Part shown: positions 1-12,004 of the stretch, one piece after another
Numbering within the stretch: the stretch's first letter is position 1
How the letters are laid out: every line of letters begins with the position of its first letter
From: Allacma fusca
Lineage: Eukaryota; Arthropoda; Collembola; Symphypleona; Sminthuridae
Length of the DNA stretch: 64,000 nucleotides
Assembly: GCA_947179485.1 (NCBI GenBank)
Contig: OX359247.1
Coordinates: 32,092,801 to 32,156,800, forward strand
Direction: 5' to 3'
The notes under the pieces: generated by a model
Database searches by the model: none
Told to the model about the DNA's origin: nothing
What the model saw: the letters and a program-made list of their open reading frames with translations, nothing else
Position numbers and translations under genes: made by a program

Positions 1-2
1 GG

Positions 3-119
3 CGACCTTGCTGCGTAAAAAGTAATCAGGAAATAGCTTCCTTATCGGCCGTACTTGAACTTCAAAGTGACTCAATAAGTTTGCATGATGGAAACATACA
101 AACTAAACAAGTGCGTTGA
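3..119 (+). CDS. 3'-terminal exon of a plus-strand gene cut by the window edge
   Basis: The frame starting at base 3 is open for 38 codons (RPCCVKSNQEIASLSAVLEL and on to TKQVR) and stops at 117-119. The composition is protein-like, with a short helical, possibly coiled-coil stretch. A canonical AATAAA lies 80 nt downstream at 198-203. The rest of the gene is outside the window, so the product cannot be named. Confidence 0.35.
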   Translation, partial: RPCCVKSNQEIASLSAVLELQSDSISLHDGNIQTKQVR

Positions 120-197
120 CACTTAGAGGTAATGTTTGACGTGTGGTATCTACTTAAATGCATTTATTTACTAATCAGGTGATTGAATTTATTTGTC

Positions 198-203
198 AAT
201 AAA
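198..203 (+). other. Candidate polyadenylation signal
   Basis: AATAAA 80 nt after the stop codon at 117-119, followed by T/GT-rich sequence; suits the 3' end of the gene entering from the left. Confidence 0.35.
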
Positions 204-1070
204 TACATGCATAGTAAATATGTCGCCCACATTTGAGAAGAAATTTGATGTGTCTAGGAAGTTCACAGGAAGCCAGGAACCCGATGGACTTATCACACTT
301 GCAAAAAGTTATACTATTTTGCAATATTATCAATTCCGGTTCGGGTTCAAAAATTGCATTCTTCCGGTGTATTATCTATATTGTAATTGAACCATTGAAC
401 TGTGAGAATTTTTGAAAGCGCAATTCGGAATTAATTTATTTGTATGAACCTTACATTGTGGTCTTGTGTTAAATCTGCATGGAGAGAGTATTGTACGTTT
501 TGGTACTGTCAGCTTAGTAAGTAATGTCAACCGCTTTGAAACTATTAGTACAGTTATAGATCGGTTGAGTATGAGTATTGTGAATTGTTGTAAAGTATTT
601 TCAAAATATGAGATCGTTTATTTTATTGTGCCAGTATTGTGTTTGCACAGGATTTTTTTCCAGTTGTAATAATTGTCTCCATTGGATAAATAGAGGCAAC
701 AAGAAGATGTAGGTACGTTATACGTTTATAGTTACTAGCATACTGTATAATATGTAATTGTACATACATATGTATGAATCAAGGGGAAGGTTCGTAGCAG
801 ATTTTTCATTATTTCTCGAATGTATTTATGTACATATAAATATACGACAATAATAATTATACACTTTACAGAGTGAGTACATATATGCACATTATTATTA
901 TGTTCGTAAATATTTTACAAATTTGCAGCTATACGACTGTACGTTCTTACTGAGACCACAATCTGTTGTTTGTAAATAATTATTCATTCCTGTATTTTCA
1001 ATTGACGTTCAAGTAGGATCCTACTCAGTTAAAATCGCCTTGGACGCAAACCGTACTAATCAATGTCATC
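204..1070. other. Intergenic spacer
   Basis: AT-rich DNA with no convincing exon. Short open frames at 233-415 and 466-669 lack a good start and have no recognisable content. Poly-T/A runs and TATG-like tetramers only. Confidence 0.5.
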
Positions 1071-1654
1071 ATGGACTCTTCTTACCTTTTTGTTGCTCTA
1101 CACATTCTCGTAAATTTTCCGTGATATTTTGAGATTAGTGGTTAGATAAGCAATTAACAATAATTATTCAATAATAGGAAATTTAAGCACTTTTGCAAAC
1201 TACAAAAAGTAATACTGCTGGTCTAATTCATGTTTTTAGTTTAACAAAGGCAGAGAAATTAACCCTCAGTGGATTTGAAGCAGAAATATTTATAAATCAT
1301 AATGGAGGATCCACAAATTTGCTGGCTCCAGAAACATCTGGAAAATCAAATTCCACTATGGCGGGAAATGTACAGGAAGTTATCGCAGAAACCAACATAA
1401 TAGTTCCAAAGGACAAAAACCTACTAAAAGATGCAGATTCATCTTCGAGTATTCGTGGCCGAGAAACCATTCGCTATGCAATGATTTACTCTACGAATAA
1501 GACCATGGGCAACGTGCAGACGAATAGCAAAACACAAATAGAGGAAAACAAACCTGTCAAATTACAACCTATAGAATCTAACTACAAGCCGAGCAAGTCC
1601 AAGGAAATGGTTCCAATTACAAAAACCTACTACAGCAAAAATTTTTTGACCTGA
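1071..1654 (+). CDS. Candidate two-exon gene for a small secreted Ser/Lys-rich protein
   Basis: Exon 2, 1240-1654, is a long open frame with good protein composition: LTKAEKLTLSGFEAEIF at its start, many Ser, Thr, Asn and Lys residues, and TKTYYSKNFLT at the end. A short exon 1071-1120 (MDSSYLFVALHILVNFP) looks like a signal peptide; donor CC|GTGATA in phase 2 fits acceptor TGTTTTTAG before 1240. Together they code 154 residues. AATAAA at 1824-1829 follows. The exon 1 assignment is tentative; an acceptor at 1186-1187 could instead start exon 2 earlier. No known domain; several N-x-S/T sites. Confidence 0.38.
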
Positions 1655-1823
1655 TGATAGCTGAAAGAATTTAAGAAATACCCTTTGTTAAAATATGGAA
1701 ATGCCTATTTTAGTTATTCCCACATCGCCGTGAATTCCCTTACCCTTCCGTTCAATTGAATTAAGAAAATGTCAAAACGGTACATAGTTCTACATGAAAA
1801 CAGGGATACAGTTTAGATAATGG

Positions 1824-1829
1824 AATAAA
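1824..1829 (+). other. Candidate polyadenylation signal
   Basis: AATAAA about 170 nt after the stop at 1654, followed by an A-rich stretch. Confidence 0.35.
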
Positions 1830-2094
1830 TAAAAAACCCAAGTGTCAGATCCATTCATACGTGCAGAGCTTTCTTAAACACATGTGTAAACGTACCCTGA
1901 GACTACAAAATATTGTGCTTTATGCAAAAATTTCAGTTGATATTTTACAAATTTTTTTACTGTAATCACGTTCGAAGATTCAAAATACAAATAATTTTGT
2001 AATTTCAACATTACAGTATTTTGTACCATTTTACGAGTCTCATATATTTTGTTGCAATGTCATAGATTGATTAACATTTTAAAGACGGCGCAAG

Positions 2095-4149
2095 CTAACT
2101 TACAAAATTTGACAGAATCACGGACGCTAGACTAATAGGACATTCGCGTGAGTAGCTGTAACAGAGAGTTTTCTCCCGTCCAGATCTTTCAGCTTGAATA
2201 TAGGGGGCGAAACAATCAGCATCGATTCCTAAACTTGGGCTGTACCATACCAGAGCATATAAGATTTTAGAGCATATTGCTTTTAGTAAAGCCTTGCATA
2301 AATGTTTTTAATATTGTATTCCTACTTACGTTAGAAACATGATTACCAGCTCGAAAAGCATGCTGGCATTTGCAAATTCCGGTCTAAAGGTGACCAGTGA
2401 ATGTAATTCACATATGGTTCTCAAAATGCAGGCGTGTGCCTGTGATGGCGTTATTTCCATAGTTCTTGCAGTGAAGGTTTCTGAAAATAAATAAAAATTA
2501 TAACCATTAATTTTTAAAGCACCTGCTATTACTACCTGTAAATATTTCTGGTAATTTCATTCAAATTTTACAAAGAAATATGTAAATGTTCTTGATAAGT
2601 TCTTGTCTAGATAAAAGGCATTTCTCACCGATCTGGTCGTATAGATAGCATCTGCAATAGAACATATACAAATTCATTTTAGGGATGATAAAACATTACA
2701 AATGATTAAGACTATTGATGAATTTTGATGTTTTTTAATAAATATAAATACTACGTTTAGGAAATAATAGTGGCTAACCTCTCGTAACCGATAATTTTGG
2801 AATCTTCAGGCGAATCCCTGGATGCTCGTTCTCCACCGCCACTTGCAGGAGGTGAAGCTGCAGCAACGGCATTTGCAATTGCTGCAACTGCCGCTGGTGG
2901 TTTGGGCTTCACTTCTTCGTACACATGTTTAGCGTAGACATCCAAGTCAACTAAGTAGACACAAATACATACGTACAAACACCTGTAAGGAATTTGAAAG
3001 CTTTGCTTCAATAGCATAATTGTATACATGCACCGTAAAACCTATTTCAGAGACCGCTGGATACATTTAAATGTATTGTTCTGGTGACTACTGTGGACAA
3101 TGGAAACAATTCTCTAATCAATTTAAGGACACTATTGGACAAGACTGCACATTACAGTTGTTTTGTGTTTCAATAATGTTTTTATTACGATTGGGTCAAA
3201 CAGTGAGTTTAGGAGTTTGTGTAAGTGAAGCTTTGTAAACTTAAATCAATTCTTTTTTCAATTCAAATAAAATTAATCCTGGCTTTTATAATTCAGGGTC
3301 TTTGAGAAACTTATTGTGAATTTTTGTGGAGGGATTCAGTAGTAAGCTTAACATATTCTCAATAATAACAGACACAAAAATTGAGGGTAAGTAAGAAAGA
3401 TGGGGTTTGTGTATTTATGCTTTTAAAAAAATGACATTTCTGGACCACCACAAAAACAGGTTTTTTGTCACAATATGGAGTTGCTCAATGACTACAGGTT
3501 TTACGGCAGTAATAAAGTAGCATGAAAACTATAGAATCGTACACCAAAGGGGCACTTCAATAACAGCATCCAGAACGATCCCATCTCCTTGAAAGAAAAT
3601 GCCTGGTAATATATCCGGTCGACTCACTTGAATGGCCAAACTCAATGAACTTCCTTCCGGGATGTTCAACTTTTTCCAAAATATTTTCTTTTTCATGTAT
3701 TCAGGGTCAAACTCATTTTTAATAAGAATTTCTTCTTTTTTCACTGGGTTTTTGAGTTTTATTTTCTCCTGGTAGTCCTTTATTTCATTATTTGTATCAA
3801 CACTATTGTACACTTCGGATGAATCAGTGTTTACTTTATTTTTTATTTTCACTCCAACATCACTATCAAATGAACTAGCTAAATTTATATTGTGTAGATT
3901 CTCAAGAACTTCTGGATCGTAATTTAAAGCTTGTTGTAATTTCTTCAAATACACACCTTCTTTTGATTGCTTTGATCCGACAGTCAAAGCTGGAAATAAT
4001 AAGAGAACTACAGACAGAACGACGTAATATTTAAAAAATTGACAGGGATTGGAAATTCGACTCAAATGTTTGCAGCTTTTTCCAGGCTTGAAAAGTATAC
4101 GAAGAGTTACTATAGTCTGAATTCTGTTGAGACGTTTTTCTATCCGCAT
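2095..4149 (-). CDS. DM4/12 family protein, five exons, about 365 aa
   Basis: Exons 3543-4149, 2779-2950, 2629-2651, 2330-2480 and 2095-2239 join in phases 1, 2, 1 and 2 and total 366 codons. The start MRIEKR is followed by a hydrophobic segment (YYVVLSVVLLLFPALTVG), a signal peptide or anchor. The N-terminal half ends KKLNIPEGSSLSLAIQVS...AVIEVPLW, the usual first DM4/12 motif (Pro-x-Gly-Ser, later E-V-P). The C-terminal half has ACILRTICELHS, MLFELVIMFLT, a YIQAERSG segment and CYSYSRECPISL, matching the conserved cysteines of the family. The function of the family is unknown in general; it is arthropod-specific and usually secreted. The exon 1-2 join is uncertain: donor 3545 with acceptor 2982 also keeps frame and adds about ten residues (CLYVCICVYLV), but the chosen join gives the more protein-like EVPLWFDLDVYAKH. 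Confidence 0.75.
2629..2651 (-). CDS. 23-nt microexon of the DM4/12 gene
   Basis: Acceptor TTCTATTGCAG at 2653-2652 and donor G|GTGAG at 2628-2627 bound 23 nt coding CYLYDQI. It takes phase 2 from the exon ending at 2779 and hands phase 1 to the exon at 2480. Without it those two exons do not join in frame. The L-Y-x-x-I residues match the helix that precedes the conserved A-C-x-L-R-x-I-C-E motif of DM4/12 proteins. Confidence 0.7.
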
Positions 4150-4243
4150 AATGTCTTTTACATGACAAAATACCGATTTTGGATGTTAGTTTATAGCTAG
4201 CTTCCATTGAACTGGCAGAGTAATTTTGCAGGTGAAATAATTA

Positions 4244-5530
4244 TTATGAACATCTACACACTCGAACACTGACCAACGAAAAATTGTCAGTAGTAAGAGC
4301 TTCAAAGGAAAAACTTTGACCTTCCGTTGTAACTGTACTATCAAGTTCTTCCAGTTCATTCCGGCTAATGAACAATCTATATGTACTTTAATTTACCATG
4401 CATTCCTTGTAAGTATTAAAACTTTGACTTTTAATGAGTTTAATTTTTTCCTTACTTTGACATTCATTTTTCATTTCCCCTAAGCTAAAGTTTTATTAGC
4501 TCTGGAATGAAATTTAAGTATGTGTATGTATATGCACAGGAGGCAGGGACCTAATTTGTACCTGTCAGTAGACTGCCTCAGACGAACGGGAGTCCCGTTT
4601 GGTCATTTGTACAACTTTTGTTTTGCCTCTCCCTTCATTAAAAATAGCATATAAGTACAACAAATCACCTGGAATTTACGCCTTAAATGGAAGTTACAGT
4701 TAAAATTCAATCCTTGTAAATTTGTTTTACAGTACAGTAGGTTCGGTTTCCACATATGTAGATGTCAATTTTTAAATTCTAAAACATAATTACGTATAGT
4801 TACATTGTACCAGCACCTAAATAAAGTTGTACTATGTACTTGGGCATAGCTGGTATGTATCCATATACAAAAAGGGAATCGTAAATGAAAGTAAAATAAT
4901 AACTTGTTAGGATTAGGAAAGTGAGACATACAATTATCCATTCAAGCATAGCTATTACTTAAAGCATACTCTCTATAAAAGCGCCCCTAAGAACTGGAAA
5001 AATAGTGATAAATGCGATTGACTCAAAATAGGTTTACCCATGTATGTAGAGAAAAAGCTCTCACAAGGGGATCTCTAGTCTACTAGTAGCAAGAGGGCAC
5101 TGTATTTATTCAATAACGCAAGTTGTTATAGTAGATGACAAATATCTTTTGCTTTTATGTGCAGCTGGTGACCACCTAAGATCGTCCAATGAGGTAATGT
5201 AATAAAATATTGATTCGGTTAATACCAATTTGTAGATACCAGGAAAATGGTCTGATACAACTACACAGTCACGGTTTACGGTAAAGCAATCAATACAGTT
5301 ATTGTATTAGAAATAACACCCTCGGCGAACGTGATAGCTGAGGACTTCTTAAAGAACCCACACGTTTCTGGATGCAGATCCAAAAGTGTAACTCTGAGAG
5401 TGCTGTGAATGTATACCAAACGGCAAGATTTGCGGCATATAGGCATGCCTCGATGAGTTATATTCACGCTGTCTCTGCTTTCACACATGTACCTCCTAAA
5501 CGCATGATGTAATGTACCGCAACATAACTC
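4244..5530 (-). CDS. Partial cysteine-rich protein gene, two exons seen
   Basis: Exon 5280-5530 (acceptor GAATTCAG) reads ELCCGTLHHAFRRYMCES, then MPICRKSC, then LDLHPETCGFFKKSSA, ending ACC|GTAAAC in phase 2. Exon 4244-4364 (acceptor TTCATTAG) takes phase 2 and reads RNELEELDSTVTTEGQSF through VSVRVCRCS to TAA. The spacing FRRYMC...PICRKSC is like the middle of a frizzled-type cysteine-rich domain, but that is a weak resemblance. The 5' end was not resolved: several frames are open between 5540 and 5700, and a direct join to the next upstream coding-like stretch would leave an impossibly short intron. It may be a real gene with unseen exons or a decaying copy. Confidence 0.33.
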
Positions 5531-5787
5531 CTGAATTCATACCTAGGTATGTTTCTAAGATGTACATTGGAGAGCATATTCGACTGTGGTATACGTAAGT
5601 ATACGTTCCAACGGTATATATGAGTGCACTTTTAGAGACTCACTGGCAATAATAAGATAGCTTACTAAAACAACTTATTCAATTTGTTCATTACTCAGAA
5701 TTTTATTACACGTATAAAAGTAAATTGTATACAATTGTTACACATATACAATGGAATTTGTGACCACCTCTCACGTCAGGTAGCTGA

Positions 5788-6641
5788 TTATTCCACAAGG
5801 TTTTCCGCCAAAGTATTATCTACAGAAACCTCCAATGGGGAAGTAATCCGCACTCCGTTGGAGTCGTAGTCATTCCTAAATGCTTGCAGGATACTGCGGA
5901 TGACCCGATGGGTTGATTTGAGTCCCATAAGTTGATCAAGGTATGGATTGTACCCTTCCGCATTGACTTTGTCCTCGTATTTTCTACGAAGACTTTTATT
6001 CGTGACTTTTGCTTCAACCGCTAGAAAATATATACCTTAAATGAATTGAGATCAGGAAAGAGATTGGTCAGAATGATTTAAAAGTGGAAGGCGAAGTAAT
6101 TTAATTTAACAGTGGATTATCACAATATTTTTACCCAGTGCAATTTCAACCGATTCTGAGGGAATTGCTTTCCTAGGGTTGATCTCACAACAAACATTGT
6201 CGGAACCAGCAGTGTCGTTTTCTTTTAACCTGCGTAGGAAAGAATGTTAAATCCTGAGCATGCCTGTTATTATACAGATAATATTAACTGGCTGACATTA
6301 ATCTCTTTCCACTAAGAGTGAACCCCGATTCCTCAATTCAGTCCAAAGACCCTCCATTACAACTATCATTTACAACAACAATTATTAACACAACAACAAT
6401 AATTTAGGAACTTAAAAGAGTAATGTGTACATTATTTTCATACACTGCTCATGTCTGGTGCCATCTAGTATAATAGGTCGCTCCGCTGGGAGTTGATAAG
6501 ATGATACTGTATTGATTCTAAATTATTTTAATACTTTACCTCCCGGGATTGTTGCGAAATGGTAACAGAATTGGATGGCATGACTAGGGAAGGATGATCC
6601 AGATGGTTATTTTGCTTGAGAAGATCAAGTATTGAGTCCAT
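5788..6641 (-). CDS. Unrecognised small gene, three exons, about 144 aa
   Basis: Exons 6535-6641, 6135-6229 and 5788-6020. The first begins MDSILDLLKQNNHLDHPS. The second reads LKENDTAGSDNVCCEINPRK and ends G|GTAAAA. The third reads VEAKVTNKSLRRKYEDKVNA, has a helical stretch GLKSTHRVIRSILQAF and ends TLAENLVE before TAA. The exon 2-3 join is firm (phase 1, good donor, TATTTTCTAG acceptor). The exon 1-2 join is not: the best donor, GAG|GTAAAG at 6540, is in phase 0 and does not fit, so either the weaker donor at 6535 is used or a small exon near 6441-6465 lies between. No membrane segment, and no family I recognise. Confidence 0.5.
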
Positions 6642-6901
6642 ATTTTCCTCAATTAGTTGAAGGGAAGATGATTGTTGTATACCGTGATGAGGGTAAGACA
6701 AAAATTAGTACTGTACTACACAACCAAAGCGTGCGTTGAATAAATGGCCATTTTGAGAAGCATTCGTGAGGCTGAGACCGTTAAAATGTTGCGTGTGCAT
6801 TGTGTAGCTGATCAATGTGTATTCTGCAGAAGCACTGTGTGATACATTTGGAAGTATACAGCCGCGAAGTATGTACCGCAGATAGTCACAATGAAGCATG
6901 C

Positions 6902-8464
6902 TCAAGCATACTTGCAATTCAGGTATGCTTGCAGAGGGTATGATGATGTACACTTTAATATGCATCTGGCATTGTGTGGGAAGTCCATCCCTCCGATTAC
7001 AAGTTTCAAAGGGCGTAAAGATTGAGTGTATTTACCCTCCATGATTTGGACCGAAACGTGACTTCTCCAGAAGTTCACTGTTTTTATTGATTCTCCCAAG
7101 ACTTTCCCAGCTAGAGGGAATGCTACAAGCTGGACGACTGTTATAAGAACGTCAACATTAATGATAGTAATCAAAGCAGGCCAATGCAGACTCCTGTGCA
7201 TCTTCAGAATTATACAATTACACATCACTGACACGCTCATGATGAGGATTACCAATGCTGGAGTAATTAAGAACTGAAATATGACATTAGTTTGAATATT
7301 GAGTATCATTTGGCTTTTATAGTCAGTCATCGCTGAGTCGTACTTCTGCTCATTTTTAAAATTATTGGACGACCAGTGAGAATTTTTCCTATGTAAACAA
7401 TTATTCAAAAAAATAAAATTCGTACGACTACTCGATTTTAGTACAGATACAACGGTAAGGGATTAATCTTCATACGAAACTTACGTTTGGAAACCATCTT
7501 GATTCTGTTGATTTTTGAGTGACAGCATTGCACGAATTTTTGAAAGTATACTTCTATATTGTGTATAGGAATTCAATGACCTATGTCTGTGCCGTATCTT
7601 GATATTTCTACCAGAATTGATAAAAATAATAATAAAAACGCTAATAATTAAAAATTATATATATCTAAACGGATTTTCTAAAGGGCTTGTTGGATTATGT
7701 ACCTCATAACAGCAAGAGATCGTATTGTACTAAACAAGCACAAAATCCAGAAAAGGATATGAAACCAAATCACCAAGCAGAGCTGCACGTTCATGATCCA
7801 TTCCAAAATCAGCCCGAGGCATATATGAGCGTATGAAGTACCGTCAGTAATTCTTGTTAAGATGTAACGATTTTCACGAAAATATATCATATACAGGAAG
7901 CAGCCATTAATAGGATTGGTCACCGACATTCCAAAAATACCAATTGCAATGGAGTCACACATGTCTCGCTTCCCTTGAACTTTTGTTGCTAAGTAACCAA
8001 ATATTTTCTTGTGATTCTATTTTTAAATTGCTAATGATATGAGTGTTCATATAACTAGTATTTCGTCTTATAAAGTAAACTATTTTTTTGGTAATGGCAT
8101 AATTACCTGATTTAGAAACGTAATGGAGAAAGCAATTGAAAACGTGACAAATATCATATGAAAAGCACCAGAGATTTAGGTAGGTTACGAGGGCTGACAA
8201 CATGGAGAGATTGTAAAATCCTGCTATAATCATTTCCGCCACTTTTTCGCCCTCTGGCTCACCCAGTGTCTCCCAAATGTATAGTGTATTGCTAAGATAC
8301 GATACTAACATGTATAATGCGGAAATATACCAGAAGATCTTCTTCCTGTTACACTTTACTTCTTCTAGCAATCCATGTGAATTGAAATAGAATGGAAGTG
8401 TTTTGAAAAGGCAGCCCATTTTTGTATACAGCTTGAATAAATCAACAGCAAAGGTAGATATCAT
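6902..8464 (-). CDS. Seven-helix chemoreceptor-like protein (OR/GR superfamily), three exons, 376 aa
   Basis: Exons 8107-8464, 7703-7988 and 6902-7388 join in phases 1 and 2 and total 377 codons with the stop. Donors CAG|GTAATT and GAG|GTACAT, acceptors TACTTAG and TTTACATAG. The protein has about seven hydrophobic segments, near WYISALYMLVSYL, MIIAGFYNLSMLSAL, IAIGIFGMSVTNPI, CLVIWFHILFWILCLF, FQFLITPALVILIMSVSV, ALITIINVDVLITVV and a C-terminal CILKCTSSYPLQAYLN. The ending S-L-R-P-L-K-L-V-I-G-G followed by a Y-rich helix resembles insect odorant and gustatory receptors, and the length is typical of them. A ligand cannot be guessed. Crustaceans have GR-like receptors, so a GR-like member is the most economical reading. 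Confidence 0.65.
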
Positions 8465-9369
8465 TTTTACGGTAAAAATAACCAAAATTTTGCCACAGTA
8501 TCAGATGTTATTTCTACTGAAAGTTTCAATCAATTAGATGTCAAGACATGAGGACACATTTGGCCTTCGTATGTATGTATTTTGTTTTTATACTTGTACA
8601 ATACCAAACAGAAAAATGGCAACATCTTACACTCCCGAAATTCCCAATAATTATACAGTATCAGTATTTTTATGGGGTCTAGATTATCAAACCTTAATTA
8701 TTACGGTTTATATAATGTTATAACAGTTTTTCTGGGGAAGGGGAAACGATAATAGCTTCTTCGAAGTCTCCAACTAGTAATTATTTATATCAGTATAGGA
8801 AGCAATTATATTTTTTGTATCCAAAATTGTCATCTCCAGAGACCCATGTAAGCAATTATTACGCCACTAAATATCTGGGTGTGTAATTACATATTATAAA
8901 TACATGCCTTTTTAGGTTAATATGCAAAAACGATATATGATGACAGAACTTGAAATTCATATTTATTTTGAAATATGTCTGGTGACAATAACTACGAATG
9001 AAAGTTATACAGTGACTCTCTTTATATGAGCGCAGCTTTATAGGCTGTAAAATTTGAATCTTATAATGACATGCACTCCCATAAGGAGAAGAAATAGTAT
9101 TATGGCAAAATGGGATTGGTGTCAAATATTTTTGTTCGTATAGAGCAAGTGCTCTTAAATGGGAAGTATCTTACAGAAGTACACTGTTCATCAATCGTAG
9201 CTTGTGTACATATGTGTTGTCTGCAGGATGTGAATCCTGTGTTGAACCAAAACATGAAAGCAAGCCGCGGCCAAATCCTATTTACGTTTTTTTTCTTGTA
9301 AATTTTATGCTTTTATTTCTGGAAATAATAATAATTTGTGTCAAATTATTTAACACAATTTATTAATAA
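8465..9369. other. Intergenic spacer upstream of the 7TM receptor gene
   Basis: AT-rich sequence without recognisable coding. It should hold the receptor promoter (minus strand, right of 8464), but no core element stands out. Confidence 0.45.
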
Positions 9370-11989
9370 CTATTATAATAATTTTAATAATATCATTTTA
9401 ATATCATTTTAATATAATTTTAATAATATAATTTTAATATAATTTTAATAAAATTTTAATAATATAATTTTAATATAATTTTAATATAATTTTAACAATA
9501 TAATTTTAATATAATTTTAATATAATTTTAATATAATTTTAATATAATTTTAATATAATTTTAATATAATTTTAATAATATAATTTTAATATAATTTTAA
9601 TATAATTTTAATAATATAATTTTAATAATATAATTTTAATATAATTTTAATAATATAATTTTTATATAATTTTAAGAATATAATTTTAATATAATTTTAA
9701 TAATATCATTTTTATATAATTTTAATAATATAATTTTTATATAATTTTAATAATATAATTTTTATATAATTTTAAGAATATAATTTTAATATAATTTTAA
9801 TATAATTTTAATATAATTTTAATATAATTTTAATATAATTTTAATATAATTTTAATATAATTTTAATATAATTTTAATATAATTTTAATATAATTTTAAT
9901 ATAATTTTAATATAATTTTAATATAATTTTAATATAATTTTAATATCATTTTAATATAATTTTTATATAATTTTAATAATATAATTTTTATATAATTTTA
10001 ATAATATAATTTTAATATAATTTTAATAATATAATTTTAATATAATTTTAATAATATAATTTTAATAATATAATTTTAATATAATTTTAATAATATAATT
10101 TTAATAATATAATTTTAAGAATATAATTTTAATAATATAATTTTAATATAATTTTAATAATATAATTTTAATAATATAATTTTAATATAATTTTAAGAAT
10201 ATAATTTTAATAAAATTTTAAGAATATAATTTTAATAAAATTTTAAGAATATAATTTTAATAAAATTTTAAGAATATAATTTTAATAAAATTTTAAGAAT
10301 ATAATTTTAATAAAATTTTAAGAATATAATTTTAATAAAATTTTAAGAATATAATTTTAATAAAATTTTAAGAATATAATTTTAATATAATTTTAAGAAT
10401 ATAATTTTAATATAATTTTAAGAATATAATTTTAATATAATTTTAAGAATATAATTTTAATGTTATTTTGATATAATTTTAATGTTATTTTGATATAATT
10501 TTAATATAATTTTAAGAATATAATTTTAATGTAATTTTGATATAATTTTAAGAATATAATTTTAATAAAATTTTAAGAATATAATTTTAATAAAATTTTA
10601 AGAATATAATTTTAATAAAATTTTAAGAATATAATTTTAATAAAATTTTAAGAATATAATTTTAATATAATTTTAAGAATATAATTTTAATAAAATTTTA
10701 AGAATATAATTTTAATATAATTTTAAGAATATAATTTTAATATAATTTTAAGAATATAATTTTAATATAATTTTAAGAATATAATTTTAATAATATAATT
10801 TTAATATAATTTTAATAATATAATTTTAATAATATAATTTTAATATAATTTTAATATAATTTTAAGAATATAATTTTAATAAAATTTTAAGAATATAATT
10901 TTAATAAAATTTTAAGAATATAATTTTAATAAAATTTTAAGAATATCATTTTTATATAATTTTAATAATATAATTTTTATATAATTTTAATAATATAATT
11001 TTTATATAATTTTAAGAATATAATTTTAATATAATTTTAAGAATATAATTTTAATGTAATTTTGATATAATTTTAAGAATATAATTTTAATGTAATTTTG
11101 ATATAATTTTAAGAATATAATTTTAATGTAATTTTGATATAATTTTAAGAATATAATTTTAATATAATTTTAAGAATATATTTTTATTATAATTTTAAGA
11201 ATATATTTTTAATATAATTTTAAAAATATAATTTTAATATAATTTTAAGAATATATTTTTATTATAATTTTAAGAATATATTTTTAATATAATTTTAAAA
11301 ATATAATTTTAATATAATTTTAAGAATATATTTTTATTATAATTTTAAGAATATATTTTTAATATAATTTTAAAAATATAATTTTAATATAATTTTAATA
11401 TAATTTTAAGAATATAATTTTAATATAATTTTAAGAATATAATTTTAATATAATTTTAAGAATATAATTTTAATGTAATTTTGATATAATTTTAAGAATA
11501 TAATTTTAATGTAATTTTGATATAATTTTAAGAATATAATTTTAATGTAATTTTGATATAATTTTAAGAATATAATTTTAATAAAATTTTAAGAATATAA
11601 TTTTAATAAAATTTTAAGAATATAATTTTAATGTAATTTCGATATAATTTTAAGAATATAATTTTAATAAAATTTTAAGAATATAATTTTAATAAAATTT
11701 TAAGAATATAATTTTAATATAATTTTAAGAATATAATTTTAATATAATTTTAAGAATATAATTTTAATAATATAATTTTAATATAATTTTAAGAATATAA
11801 TTTTAATAATATAATTTTAATATAATTTTAAGAATATAATTTTAATATAATTTTAAGAATATAATTTTAATATAATTTTAAGAATATAATTTTAATAATT
11901 TAATTTTAATATAATTTTAATAATATAATTTTAATATAATTTTAAGAATATAATTTTAATAATATAATTTTAATGTAGTTTTAATAATA

Positions 11990-12004
11990 TAATTTTAATA
12001 TAGT
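11990..12004. repeat. Target-site duplication, left copy
   Basis: TAATTTTAATATAGT, identical to 12456-12470. The TATAGT end is not typical of the surrounding satellite units, so the match is not just satellite similarity. Confidence 0.8.

Noticed and set aside
6301-6360. Minus-strand MEGLWTELRNRGSLLVERD open stretch between exons 1 and 2 of the orphan gene
   Set aside because: Looks coding-like but its flanks give no acceptor/donor pair that keeps frame with either neighbour.
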